Assembly: GCF_003434305.1 (NCBI RefSeq)
Contig: NZ_QKKX01000076.1
Span: 1-64,000, forward strand
Reading direction: 5' to 3'
DNA: 64,000 bases
Source of the DNA: Micromonospora sp. MW-13
GTDB taxonomy: Bacteria > Actinomycetota > Actinomycetes > Mycobacteriales > Micromonosporaceae
Part shown: piece after piece, positions 54,275-62,240 of the stretch
Layout of the letters: every line of letters starts with the position of its first letter
Numbering within the stretch: position 1 is the stretch's first letter
Notes under the pieces: generated by a model
What the model saw: only the letters and a program-made list of their open reading frames with translations
Databases searched by the model: none
What the model was told of the DNA's origin: nothing
Position numbers and translations under genes: made by a program

Positions 54275-54460
54275 ATGATTCAGAAGCGGATAGCCCAGTG
54301 GGCGGTCATGGCGGTCGCCGTGCCGCTGGCCGCGGCCGGCGCGCGCCGGCTCAGCCACACGCTGGAGGCCCGACGTGGCCCGACCGGCGTGAGCCGGGTG
54401 CTCAGCAAGGGCGCCGACCTGCTGCGCCCGCAGAAGGCGAAGCGCCGCCGGTTCTGGTGA
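54275..54460 (+). CDS. Small membrane-anchored basic protein
   Basis: 61 residues. GGAGGTGA 8 bases before ATG, a near-perfect site. One hydrophobic segment (IAQWAVMAVAVPLAAAGA, about 6-23), then a basic soluble tail (RRLSHTLEARRG...LRPQKAKRRRFW). Not recognised as a named family. Confidence 0.75.
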   Translation: MIQKRIAQWAVMAVAVPLAAAGARRLSHTLEARRGPTGVSRVLSKGADLLRPQKAKRRRFW

Positions 54461-54469
54461 GCCGTTCGT

Positions 54470-54497
54470 CGGCCCCGGGCCGGGGCGGGGCCGACGC
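54470..54497 (+). terminator. Terminator after the small membrane protein
   Basis: GTCGGCCCCG and CGGGGCCGAC, perfect 10-bp arms, 8-base loop. Confidence 0.65.
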
Positions 54498-54572
54498 GTA
54501 CCCGCGCCGGGGCTGGCGTCCCCCCAGGGGCGGCGCTGACGCGTTTCCCGAGATCGCGGCGCTGGCCGGGCA

Positions 54573-54578
54573 TAGGAT
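54573..54578 (+). promoter_or_regulatory. Possible -10 box
   Basis: TAGGAT, 50 bases before the ATG at 54628; no clear -35. Confidence 0.3.
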
Positions 54579-54627
54579 CGGCCCCGGGCGCGCGCCGTGG
54601 CGGACGCGCCTGCCACGGGGGTGGGAA

Positions 54628-54855
54628 ATGCGGGATCTCCGGTACGAGATGACAGCCGCGCTGGCCGCGGCGGACCTGGTGGAGGCGTCGCGCCGGGAAC
54701 AGGTCGCCGACCTGTGCGCCGGAGTCGCCGAGCGGTACTGCGCCGAGCAGGGGCACACTCCGGGCGTCCGGTCCGGCGAGATCGCCGAGCTGGCCACCGG
54801 CGACCCGGCCCCGGCCTGGGCCCCGACGCCACCCGACGCCGCCCGGTGGCCCTGA
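54628..54855 (+). CDS. Small hypothetical protein
   Basis: 75 residues. GGGGGTGGGAA precedes the ATG. GC-rich third positions throughout. Predicted helices (MRDLRYEMTAALAAADLVEASRREQVADLCAGVAERYCAEQ), two cysteines and a Pro-rich end. Soluble, acidic. No family recognised. Confidence 0.6.
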   Translation: MRDLRYEMTAALAAADLVEASRREQVADLCAGVAERYCAEQGHTPGVRSGEIAELATGDPAPAWAPTPPDAARWP

Positions 54856-54975
54856 GGAGCCAGCCGGCACCGGCGAGGTGCTGAGGCGGGGCCGCCGCCC
54901 GGCGTGGGTCGACCGGGCCGGCCGGGGCGAGCACCCCGGCCGGCCCGGTCGTGCTGGCCGTCAGCGCGGCGCGCG

Positions 54976-56418
54976 TCACGCCTCCACTTCGGAGCGGTCG
55001 CCCGCCCACAGCGTGTGGAACGATCCCGCCCGGTCCACCCGCTGGTAGGTGTGCGCGCCGAAGTTGTCCCGCAGCCCCTGGATCAGCGCGGCGGGCAGTC
55101 GCTCCGCGCGCAGCCCGTCGAAGTACGCCAGCGACGAGGAGAACGCCGGAGTCGGCACGCCGGCCCGGGTCGCGTCGACCACCACCCGCCGCCAGCTCGG
55201 CACGCCGGCGCTGACCGCCTCGGCGAACCACGGCGCCACCAGCAGCGACGGCAGCTCCGGCTGGGCGTCGTACGCCTCCTTGATCCGGTCCAGGAAGCGG
55301 GCCCGGATGATGCAGCCGCCCCGCCAGATTGTCGCGGTGCCGCCCAGGTCGATGTCCCAGTCGTACTCCGCGCTGCCGGCGCGGATGTGGTCGAAGCCCT
55401 GCGCGTACGCGACGATCTTGCTGGCCAGCAGCGCGCGCCGCACGTCCTCGACGAAGGCGTCCCGGTCCTCGACCTGCCACTTCTCCCCGGCGTCGCCGAA
55501 CGCCCGGCGGGCGGCCTCGCGCTGGTCGGCGTGCCCGGACAGCGACCGGGCGAAGGTGGCCTCGGCGATACCGGTGATCGGGATGCCCAGGTCCAGCGCG
55601 CTCTGCACCGTCCAGCGGCCGGTGCCCTTCTGCTCGGCCTGGTCCAGCACGACGTCGACGAACGCCCGCCCGGTCGCCGCGTCGGTGTGCCCCAGCACCT
55701 CGGCGGTGATCTCGATGAGGAAGGACTCCAGCTCGCCGGTGTTCCACTCCCGGAAGATGTCCGCGATCTCCGCCGGGCTCGCCGACAGCCCGGCCCGCAA
55801 CAGGTCGTACGCCTCCGCGATGAGCTGCATGTCGGCGTACTCGATGCCGTTGTGCACCATCTTCACGAAGTGGCCGGCGCCGTCCGGGCCGATGTGCCGG
55901 CAGCACGGGGTGCCGTCCACCTGGGCGGCGATCTTCTCGAACATCGGGCCGAGCTTCGCGTACGACTCGGCGGAGCCGCCGGGCATGATGCTCGGCCCGC
56001 GCAGCGCGCCCTCCTCGCCGCCGGACACGCCGGTGCCGGAGAAGTGCAGCCCGTGCCCGCGCAGCGCCTCCTCCCGCCGCCGGGTGTCGGCGAAGTGGGC
56101 GTTGCCGCAGTCGACGACGATGTCGCCCTCCTCCAGCAGCGGGACCAGCTCGTCGATCACCGCGTCGGTGGGGGCGCCCGCCTTCACCATCACGATCACC
56201 GCTCGGGGGCGCTCCAGCGAGGCCACGAAGTCCGCGAGGGACTCCGACGGCACGAACGTGCCCTCGTCGCCGTGCTCGGCGACGAGGCTGCGGGTACGCT
56301 CCGGAGAGCGGTTGTGCACCGCCACCGGGAACCCGTTACGGGCCAGGTTCCGGGCCAGGTTGCGGCCCATCACCGCCAGCCCGGTCACACCGATCTGCGC
56401 CGTCGCCTGCTGCGTCAT
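54976..56418 (-). CDS. gnd: 6-phosphogluconate dehydrogenase, decarboxylating
   Basis: 480 residues, the long (E. coli-like) form. NADP site GVTGLAVMGRNLARNLARNG, NRSPERT, then the substrate loop FSGTGVSGGEEGALRGPSIMPGG, the lysine of GHFVKMVHNGIEY and the C-terminal DRAGSFHTLW tail. Oxidative pentose-phosphate pathway. GAGGTGG lies 9 bases before ATG. Confidence 0.96.
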   Translation of the reverse strand: MTQQATAQIGVTGLAVMGRNLARNLARNGFPVAVHNRSPERTRSLVAEHGDEGTFVPSESLADFVASLERPRAVIVMVKAGAPTDAVIDELVPLLEEGDIVVDCGNAHFADTRRREEALRGHGLHFSGTGVSGGEEGALRGPSIMPGGSAESYAKLGPMFEKIAAQVDGTPCCRHIGPDGAGHFVKMVHNGIEYADMQLIAEAYDLLRAGLSASPAEIADIFREWNTGELESFLIEITAEVLGHTDAATGRAFVDVVLDQAEQKGTGRWTVQSALDLGIPITGIAEATFARSLSGHADQREAARRAFGDAGEKWQVEDRDAFVEDVRRALLASKIVAYAQGFDHIRAGSAEYDWDIDLGGTATIWRGGCIIRARFLDRIKEAYDAQPELPSLLVAPWFAEAVSAGVPSWRRVVVDATRAGVPTPAFSSSLAYFDGLRAERLPAALIQGLRDNFGAHTYQRVDRAGSFHTLWAGDRSEVEA

Positions 56419-56550
56419 CCGTACTCGCCACCTCTCGCGTCGCCTGTGGTGCTGCGACCGTATCGCGCCCGGCGGGCGGCGGGGCCAGGCGGCGGACGCG
56501 GTGTCACGATGTGGTGGCGGCCGGGCCGGCGACGGCCGCGACCGGGCGGG

Positions 56551-56847
56551 TCAGCCCTCGGCGAGCCGGGCCTCGACGTGCGCGACCTTCGCCGTGAGCG
56601 CGTCGGTCACGCCCGGACGCACGTCCGCCTTGAGCACCACGCTCACCCGGGGCGCCTGCGCGGCCACCACGTCGACCGCTCGCTTGACCACCGCCATCAC
56701 CTCGTCCCACTCGCCCTCCACAGTGGTGAACATGGCGTCGGTGCGGTTCGGCAGCCCGGACTCCCGAACCACCCGGACCGCCTCGGCGACCAGGTCGCCG
56801 ACGGACTCGCCGACGCCGAGCGGGGTGACGGAGAACGCGATCAGCAT
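56551..56847 (-). CDS. Thiamine-binding protein (MTH1187/YqgV family)
   Basis: 98 residues. Ferredoxin-like fold: LIAFSVTPLGVGESVGDLVAEAVRVVRESGL, DAMFTTVEGEWDEVMAVVKRAVDVV and a C-terminal beta-alpha-beta. The family binds thiamine or hydroxymethylpyrimidine, and B. subtilis YkoF, which acts with the YkoEDC transporter, contains a tandem of this fold. Here it lies 1 kb from a YkoEDC-like operon on the same strand but is separated from it by a hypothetical gene on the other strand. CACGAT 7 bases before ATG may be a leaderless -10. Confidence 0.85.
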   Translation of the reverse strand: MLIAFSVTPLGVGESVGDLVAEAVRVVRESGLPNRTDAMFTTVEGEWDEVMAVVKRAVDVVAAQAPRVSVVLKADVRPGVTDALTAKVAHVEARLAEG

Positions 56848-57197
56848 GTCGACGATCGTGCCAGTAATTCGGGTGCGGCGGGTGGGACGGGCGGCTATCG
56901 TCACGTACATGCGTAACTGACGCCCCACTTTGCCGAAGCCGGCCCGCCGCCATCGCCGCGGGTCCGGGTGCTCCGGGCGTCCGCATTCCCCACGCCGCCG
57001 TTCCCGTGCGGCTCCTGTCGTGGTCGGCCCGCCCGGGCACTCCCCGTTCCCGTCCGCCCCGCCGTCGCCCGACGGCAGCGGCGCGCCGCATGGTCGGCGT
57101 ACCGCGACCCGTCGTGGGCCGTCGCCCCGCAAGCCGCCACGTCGTCGGCGCCCCGCAGCTCGCGGACGAGCCGACGCCCGCAGTCAGGAGGCCGTGT
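56848..57197 (+). other. 350-base gap with a leaderless micro-ORF
   Basis: TATCGT at 56896-56901, 7 bases, then ATG 56909 with CGT, AAC and TGA: a three-codon ORF (MRN) ending at 56920. Nothing else coding is convincing; the rest is Arg/Pro-biased open sequence in all frames. Confidence 0.35.
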
Positions 57198-57578
57198 ATG
57201 CCTGCCAAGCGCAGTTCCCGCAAGCCCCGTAAGCCGTCCCCGCGACCCTTCCAGGTGGACGTGAACCCGCCCGACCACGACGGCAGCGCCATCCGGGCCA
57301 GGGCCATCGCCGCCGCCGGCCCGCCGGCCCTGTCGGTCCCGCCGGTGGCGGGAACGCCGTCGCCGGTGCCGCCGACGGGGGAGGCCCTCCCGGTCCCGCC
57401 GGTGGCGGAGGCGTCGTCCCTGGTTCCGCTGGTGGCGGAGGCGTCGTCCCTGGTCCCGCCGGTGGTGGAGGCACCGCCCGCGCCGAAGGCCGGTCCGCCG
57501 GCCGGCAAGGACCGGTTCCCCGCCGGCCGCACCCAGCGCGCCGGCCAGGCCCGCCGCTACGCCTTCCGCCGTAGCTGA
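57198..57578 (+). CDS. Basic, Pro/Val/Ala-repeat hypothetical protein
   Basis: 126 residues from ATG 57198, with AGGAGG 6-7 bases upstream, a strong site. N-terminus MPAKRSSRKPRKPSPRPF is very basic; residues 45-95 consist of repeats of the type VPPVAEASSLVP; C-terminus is again basic (GRTQRAGQARRYAFRRS). Probably disordered, could bind nucleic acid. No family recognised. Confidence 0.6.
   Translation: MPAKRSSRKPRKPSPRPFQVDVNPPDHDGSAIRARAIAAAGPPALSVPPVAGTPSPVPPTGEALPVPPVAEASSLVPLVAEASSLVPPVVEAPPAPKAGPPAGKDRFPAGRTQRAGQARRYAFRRS
57392..57472. repeat. 30-bp tandem repeat within the 57198 gene
   Basis: Units at 57392-57421, 57422-57451 and partial 57452-57472 differ in two to three bases and encode VPPVAEASSL copies. 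Confidence 0.8.
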
Positions 57579-57586
57579 CCGGCCAC

Positions 57587-57660
57587 GATCGACTCCAGGT
57601 GCGGCACATCGGGGTCTCCCAGCACTCGGAGACGCCGACATGCCGCACCCGGAGTCGATC
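57587..57660. repeat. 33-bp-arm imperfect inverted repeat
   Basis: Left arm 57587-57619 begins GATCGACTCCAGGTGCGGCA; right arm 57628-57660 is its complement at 29 of 33 positions, 8-base loop CAGCACTC. It lies between the convergent 57198 gene and ecfT. It may serve as terminator or be an intergenic repeat element. Confidence 0.8.
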
Positions 57661-57779
57661 TTCGATCCGCGCGGCCCGGTCCGGGCTGGCCAGGGCCGGT
57701 GGGAGTCCGGGCGGGCCGGGCCGATCGGGCCCCGATCAGGGCTGGCCAGGTTCCGTCCCGGCACGTTCGGGCCGGCTGG

Positions 57780-58580
57780 TCAGCCGATCAGGGGACGGAA
57801 CGCGCCCAGTGCGACGCTGACCGCCAGCGCCGCCCCGGCCAGCACCGCCGCGCCGACGATCAGCGCGCCGTCGGCGGCGGTGAACCGCTGCCGACGGGCG
57901 ACGGTGCGCGGGGTGCCCGCGTCGAACCCCCGGGCGTCCATCGCCACGGCCAGCCGGGTGCCCCGCCGGATCGCCCCCACGAGCAGCGCGAACGCGGTCG
58001 AGACGAACAGTCGCATCCGGGCCAGGGGGTTGCGCCCGGCGTCGACCCCGCGTGCCCGCCGCGCCATGCTGATCATCTGCCACTCCTGGCCCAGCAATGG
58101 CACCAGCCGGAACGCCGCCAGCGCGCCGATCGCGAACCGGGCCGGTGCCTTCGCGTTCTGGATCAGCGCGTCGGCCAGGTCGGTCGGGTCGGTGGTGGCG
58201 AAGACGATCACGCCGGGCAGCGCCACGGCCAGCATGCGCAGCGCCAGCCCGAGCGCGGTCAGCAGCACCCCGGTGGTGACCAGCACCGGCCCCGCGTCGA
58301 CCAGCACCCGGCCGGAACGGTCGGCCGCGAACAGGACCAGGGCGACCACGATGCCGACCGCGCTGAGCAGCAACGGCGCGGCCCGCCGGGCGAGCACCCG
58401 GTACCGGATGCCGAACAACGGCAGCACGGCCAGCTCGACGCCGAGGGCGATCGCCGGGGCGACCGGGTCGAGGGTGGCGAGCAGGGTGAACGAGAAGACC
58501 AACGCCGCCGCGACCTTCGCCACCGGATTGCGCCGGGCCAGCGGCGCGCCGGGCGCCGCCACCGGTTCGATACTGATCAC
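57780..58580 (-). CDS. ECF transporter transmembrane component (EcfT, YkoC-like)
   Basis: 266 residues from GTG 58580. About five membrane helices and the coupling motifs MARRARGVDAG and MDARGFDAG, the two Ala-Arg-Gly helices that contact the ATPases. Third transport gene of the TPP-controlled operon; the start overlaps the stop of the 34-codon ORF. Confidence 0.92.
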   Translation of the reverse strand: MISIEPVAAPGAPLARRNPVAKVAAALVFSFTLLATLDPVAPAIALGVELAVLPLFGIRYRVLARRAAPLLLSAVGIVVALVLFAADRSGRVLVDAGPVLVTTGVLLTALGLALRMLAVALPGVIVFATTDPTDLADALIQNAKAPARFAIGALAAFRLVPLLGQEWQMISMARRARGVDAGRNPLARMRLFVSTAFALLVGAIRRGTRLAVAMDARGFDAGTPRTVARRQRFTAADGALIVGAAVLAGAALAVSVALGAFRPLIG

Positions 58581-58681
58581 GTGGCCTCCACCACCTCGCC
58601 GGCCGCGCCGGTCACGTCGCCCGGCGGTTGGTGGTCCGTACCGGTGGCGCTGTCCGTCGCTTCGTGGTTCGTGTCGGTCAC
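58577..58681 (-). CDS. 34-codon ORF between ECF ATPase and EcfT genes
   Basis: GTG 58681 overlaps the ATPase stop by GTGA, and its TGA overlaps the EcfT GTG. Codons have mostly G or C third. The peptide MTDTNHEATDSATGTD...GEVVEAT is hydrophilic, with no membrane segment. It may be a real small protein, a coupling ORF that carries ribosomes to ecfT, or chance. Confidence 0.45.
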   Translation of the reverse strand: MTDTNHEATDSATGTDHQPPGDVTGAAGEVVEAT

Positions 58682-60117
58682 GTCGCCGGCGCCGGCTCGC
58701 GGGTCACGGTGATCCGCCGGTCGGCCAGGGCCGCGACGAAGTCCGGGTCGTGGGTGACCGTGACGACGCCGTGCCCGGCGTCGCGCAGCTCGGCGAAGAG
58801 GTCGACCAGCTCCAGCCAGGTCCGCCGGTCCTGACCGAAGGTGGGCTCGTCGCAGACCAGCAGCCGGGGCGCGGTGGCCAGGGCGGTCGCCACGCTCAGC
58901 CGCCGCGCCTCCCCACCCGAGAGGGTGTACGGGTTCGCGCGGGCCAGCGCCGCCAGGCGCAGCCGCTCCAGCAGCGCGTCCACGGTGGCCCGGACGGCGG
59001 TCTCCGGCCGGCCGGTGCGGCGCGGGCCGAGGGCCAGCTCGTCGAAGACCGTGCCGGTGACGAACTGGTGCTCCGGGTCCTGGAAGACCGACCCGATCCG
59101 GCTCGCCAGCGCGGGCGCCCGCCACCGGTACGGGGGAGTCCGGGCGTCCCTGCCGGCCAGTTCCCCGGTCGCCGTCACCCGGCCGGACCCGGGCCGGAGC
59201 AGGCCGCCCAGCAGCAGTGCCAGGGTGGACTTGCCGGCGCCGTTGGGGCCGAGCACGGCCAGCGCCTCGCCAGCGCGTACCGCGAGGTCGATCGGGGCGA
59301 GACGGGGCGGCAGGGCGACCCGGTCGGCGCTGAGCAGCAGGCTGCCCGGCGCCGCGCCGGCATGCCGGGGCGGTACGGTCCGGCCGGGCACCCAGACCCC
59401 CTCGGCGGCGAGCGCGTCGCCGTGGGCGGCGAAGACCGCCTCCGGCGGCCCGTCGGCGCGTACCCCGCCGCCGGGCTCCAGCACCACCACCCGGTCGACC
59501 AGCGGCAGCGCCTCGGCGACCCGGTGCTCGACCAGGATCAGCGTGGTGTCGCCGTCCAGCGCGTCGGCCACCGCGCAACGGACCAGCGCCGCCCCGGCCG
59601 GGTCGAGGTTCGCGGTCGGCTCGTCGAGCAGCAGCAGCCCCGGCCGCAGGGCGAGCGTCCCGGCAAGGGCGAGCCGCTGCTGCTCCCCGCCGGAGAGGGC
59701 GGCGGTCGGCCGGTCCCGGCCGTACGGGAAGCCGACCCGGCGCAGCGCCTCGTCCACCCGGGGCCAGATCTGGTCGGCCGGTACGCCCCGGTTCTCCAGC
59801 CCGAACGCCACGTCGTCGCCGCAGCGGGCCATGACGAGTTGGGTGTCCGGGTCCTGGAAGACGATGCCGACCCGCTCCCGGTCCTTGCGGGGATCCACCC
59901 CGTCGACCTCTACGGTGCCCTCCTGCTCGCCCGAGTCCTCGGGCAGGAGCCCGGCCAGCGCGGCCAGCAGCGTGCTCTTGCCCGCCCCCGACGGCCCGAG
60001 CAGTAACACCCGCTCGCCGCGCTCCACGCGCAGGTCCACCCCGCGCACCGCCCAGGCCCGCCGCCCGGCATGCCGCCACCCGAACCCCCGAACCGAAACC
60101 CCACCCACCCCACCCAC
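58678..60117 (-). CDS. ECF transporter double ATPase (YkoD-like)
   Basis: 479 residues, two ABC domains in one chain. Walker A GPSGAGKST (41-49) and GPNGAGKST (290-298), signatures LSGGEQQR and LSGGEARR, Walker B LLLLDEP and LLVCDEP. GTG 60117 lies inside a G-rich tract and has no ordinary ribosome-binding site; the ABC core starts about VSVRGFGWRHAG. Energises uptake by the YkoE-like S component. Confidence 0.92.
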   Translation of the reverse strand: MGGVGGVSVRGFGWRHAGRRAWAVRGVDLRVERGERVLLLGPSGAGKSTLLAALAGLLPEDSGEQEGTVEVDGVDPRKDRERVGIVFQDPDTQLVMARCGDDVAFGLENRGVPADQIWPRVDEALRRVGFPYGRDRPTAALSGGEQQRLALAGTLALRPGLLLLDEPTANLDPAGAALVRCAVADALDGDTTLILVEHRVAEALPLVDRVVVLEPGGGVRADGPPEAVFAAHGDALAAEGVWVPGRTVPPRHAGAAPGSLLLSADRVALPPRLAPIDLAVRAGEALAVLGPNGAGKSTLALLLGGLLRPGSGRVTATGELAGRDARTPPYRWRAPALASRIGSVFQDPEHQFVTGTVFDELALGPRRTGRPETAVRATVDALLERLRLAALARANPYTLSGGEARRLSVATALATAPRLLVCDEPTFGQDRRTWLELVDLFAELRDAGHGVVTVTHDPDFVAALADRRITVTREPAPAT

Positions 60118-60146
60118 CCAAACCCCCTCCCACCCAACCCCACCCC
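60099..60146 (-). other. G-quadruplex-prone tract at the start of the ECF ATPase gene
   Basis: On the minus (mRNA) strand ten runs of three or more G are joined by loops of 1-3 bases (GGGGTGGGGTTGGGTGGGAG and onward). It covers the translation start at 60117 and the 30 bases before it. Confidence 0.75.
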
Positions 60147-60163
60147 GCCACCAGCCTGGGTGA

Positions 60164-60214
60164 TCAAGAGGTCTGCGTCCGGAGAACCGGGTTCGGCTGA
60201 CGCAAACCTCTTGA
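60164..60214 (-). other. Hairpin inside the ECF operon
   Basis: TCAAGAGGTCTGCGTC (60164-60179) and GACGCAAACCTCTTGA (60199-60214), 16-bp arms with one G-U pair, inner GAACC/GGTTC. Lies between the YkoE-like and ATPase genes. Confidence 0.7.
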
Positions 60215-60223
60215 CCAACGCGG

Positions 60224-60817
60224 TCAGACGGGGGCGCGGTAGTCGCGGGCGGCCGGGAAGCGGTCCAGGACGCCCGTGCCGGCCAGGGCGCGGGTGAGGA
60301 CCCAGGCGCCGGCGCCGGAGATCACCGTGGCGCTGACGATGGTGAGCAGGGCGTACGGGATGCGGTAGCTGGTCAGGTCGTACTCGGCGTTCCAGACGAG
60401 GAAGTCGAACAGGGCGGCGCTGAGGCCGGTGAGCGCCCCGGCGAACAGCGCGGTCGGCAGCCGGAACGAGCGGTACCGGAACGCGGCGAAGGCCAACTCC
60501 GCGCCGATGCCCTGGACCATGCCCTGCGGGATCACCGTGCCGGCCCACTGGCTGCCCAGCAGGGCGGACAGGACGGCGGCGACGGTCTCGCAGTACAGGG
60601 CCGCGCCCGGCTTGCGGATCACCAGGCCGCCGAGCACGGCCGGCATCAGCCAGACCCCGTAGAGCAGGGTCTGCGCGGGCGGGAAGAACCCGAACGCCCC
60701 CTCGGTGGCGCTCCAGACCAGGCCCCAGGCCCAGAAGATGACGCCGAAGGCGACCGCGATCACCGAGGCGACCACGATGTCGATCGTGCGCCAGCGGTGG
60801 CTGTCGGTGTGGTTCAT
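60224..60817 (-). CDS. ECF transporter substrate-binding S component (YkoE-like)
   Basis: 197 residues, five to six membrane helices. YkoE features: IVVASVIAVAFGVIFWAWGLVW, AQTLLYGVWLMPAVLGGLVIRKPGAAL, GSQWAGTVIPQGMVQGIGAELAF. Binds thiamine or hydroxymethylpyrimidine for import. The TPP riboswitch lies 97 bases upstream, which supports the substrate. First gene of the operon. Confidence 0.93.
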   Translation of the reverse strand: MNHTDSHRWRTIDIVVASVIAVAFGVIFWAWGLVWSATEGAFGFFPPAQTLLYGVWLMPAVLGGLVIRKPGAALYCETVAAVLSALLGSQWAGTVIPQGMVQGIGAELAFAAFRYRSFRLPTALFAGALTGLSAALFDFLVWNAEYDLTSYRIPYALLTIVSATVISGAGAWVLTRALAGTGVLDRFPAARDYRAPV

Positions 60818-60913
60818 GTGATGGCTCCCAGTCCTGAGCGAACCAGGAGAAGACGCACGCCGCGCCCGGTGCCCTGGTGGGACCGGACGGCGGCGCGGCT
60901 GGAGGTCGACCGA

Positions 60914-60993
<80 letters not shown>

Positions 60994-61017
60994 GTCGGAT
61001 GTGAAGTTGTCTCGCCG

Positions 61018-61047
61018 ACGCTAACACCTCGGAAGATCGCCGGGCAA
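61018..61047 (-). promoter_or_regulatory. Promoter of the thiamine-transport operon
   Basis: On the minus strand TTGCCC (61047-61042), 18-base spacer, TAGCGT (61023-61018). The transcript would begin about 15-20 bases before the riboswitch. Confidence 0.6.
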
Positions 61048-61169
61048 AGTGATCTAATCGCAGCTCACCCCCGACGCGGAAACCGTCATCTCGCCGTACT
61101 TCATCGACCCGGCCCGCTGGGCGCGATAGTGTCGCGCCGCCGAACCGTCGACCAAGCAGGGGGCGAGCC

Positions 61170-62240
61170 GTGACGTCACCGACCGACCGTTCCCCGCCAC
61201 CCGCCGGCGTCGACGGGCGGGCCCCGGCGACGGGGCCGGTCGGCGTGGCCGCGCCGGACGTACCGGCGGGGGAGGCGGCGGGCGGGCGGCGCCGCCCGGT
61301 CGGCTCGGTCGAGGTGCTGGCCGCGGTGCTGGTGCTGGTGGTGGTGTTCCGCGAGCCGCTGGCCAACGCGCTGGCCGCGCCCCGGGTGCAGACCTGGACC
61401 ACCGTGTTCGTCTCGGTGCTGGTGCAGGCCGTGCCCTTCCTGGTCTTCGGGGTGCTGCTGTCGGCGGCGATCGCGGTCTTCGTCCCGCGCGCGTTCTGGG
61501 CCCGGGCGCTGCCCCGGCACCCGGCCCTGGCGGTGCCGGTGGCCAGCGTCGCCGGCGTGGTGCTGCCGGGCTGCGAGTGCGGCTCCGTGCCGATCGCCGG
61601 CTCCCTGATCCGGCGCGGCGTCACCCCGGCGGCGGCCCTGGCCTTCCTGCTCGCCGCCCCGGCGGTCAACCCGGTCGTGCTCACCGCCACCGCGGTCGCC
61701 TTCCCGGGCAACCCCGGGATGGTGCTCGCCCGGGCGCTCGCCAGCCTGGCCGTCGCCATGATCATGGGGTGGCTCTGGCTGCGGCTCGGTCGCGCCGACT
61801 GGCTCCGGCTACCGCGCCGGCCGGAGCTGGACGGCGTCGGGCGGGGGATGGCCTTCTGGGCCGCCGTGCGGCACGACGTCGTGCACGCCGGGGGGTTCCT
61901 GGTCGTCGGCGCGATGGCCGCCGCGACCATCAACGTGCTCGTGCCGGAGCGCTGGTTGCAGACCCTCGCCGACGACCCGGTGCTGTCGGTGCTCGCCCTG
62001 GCCGTGCTCGCCGTGCTGCTGTCCATCTGCTCGGAGGCGGACGCCTTCGTCGCGGCGTCGCTGTCGCAGTTCTCCCTCACCTCCCGGCTGGTCTTCCTGG
62101 TGGTCGGGCCGATGGTCGACCTCAAGCTGATCTCCATGCAGGCCGGTGTCCTCGGCCGCCGGTTCGCGTTCCGGTTCGCCCCGGCGACCTTCGTCGTCGC
62201 CGTCGGGGTGGCCACCCTCGCCGGGGCGGTGCTGTTGTGA
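61170..62240 (+). CDS. Permease, UPF0718/DUF318 family
   Basis: 356 residues. About nine membrane helices after a 45-residue Pro/Gly/Ala N-terminus; GCECGSVPIAGSLIRRGVTPAAALAFLLAAPAVNPVV is the family core, with a Cys pair, and a second repeat has ICSEADAFVAASL. Family is thought to export metal or metalloid ions. GTG 61170. GTGA overlap with a TIGR03943 gene, its standard partner. Confidence 0.9.
   Translation: MTSPTDRSPPPAGVDGRAPATGPVGVAAPDVPAGEAAGGRRRPVGSVEVLAAVLVLVVVFREPLANALAAPRVQTWTTVFVSVLVQAVPFLVFGVLLSAAIAVFVPRAFWARALPRHPALAVPVASVAGVVLPGCECGSVPIAGSLIRRGVTPAAALAFLLAAPAVNPVVLTATAVAFPGNPGMVLARALASLAVAMIMGWLWLRLGRADWLRLPRRPELDGVGRGMAFWAAVRHDVVHAGGFLVVGAMAAATINVLVPERWLQTLADDPVLSVLALAVLAVLLSICSEADAFVAASLSQFSLTSRLVFLVVGPMVDLKLISMQAGVLGRRFAFRFAPATFVVAVGVATLAGAVLL

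Noticed and set aside
56930..57197. Additional small genes in the 56848-57197 gap
   Set aside because: Several frames are open but all are Arg/Pro-biased, lack ribosome-binding sites and show no consistent third-position bias.
61100..61169. Zur operator upstream of the permease gene
   Set aside because: No TGAAAATNATTTTCA-like palindrome found on either strand.
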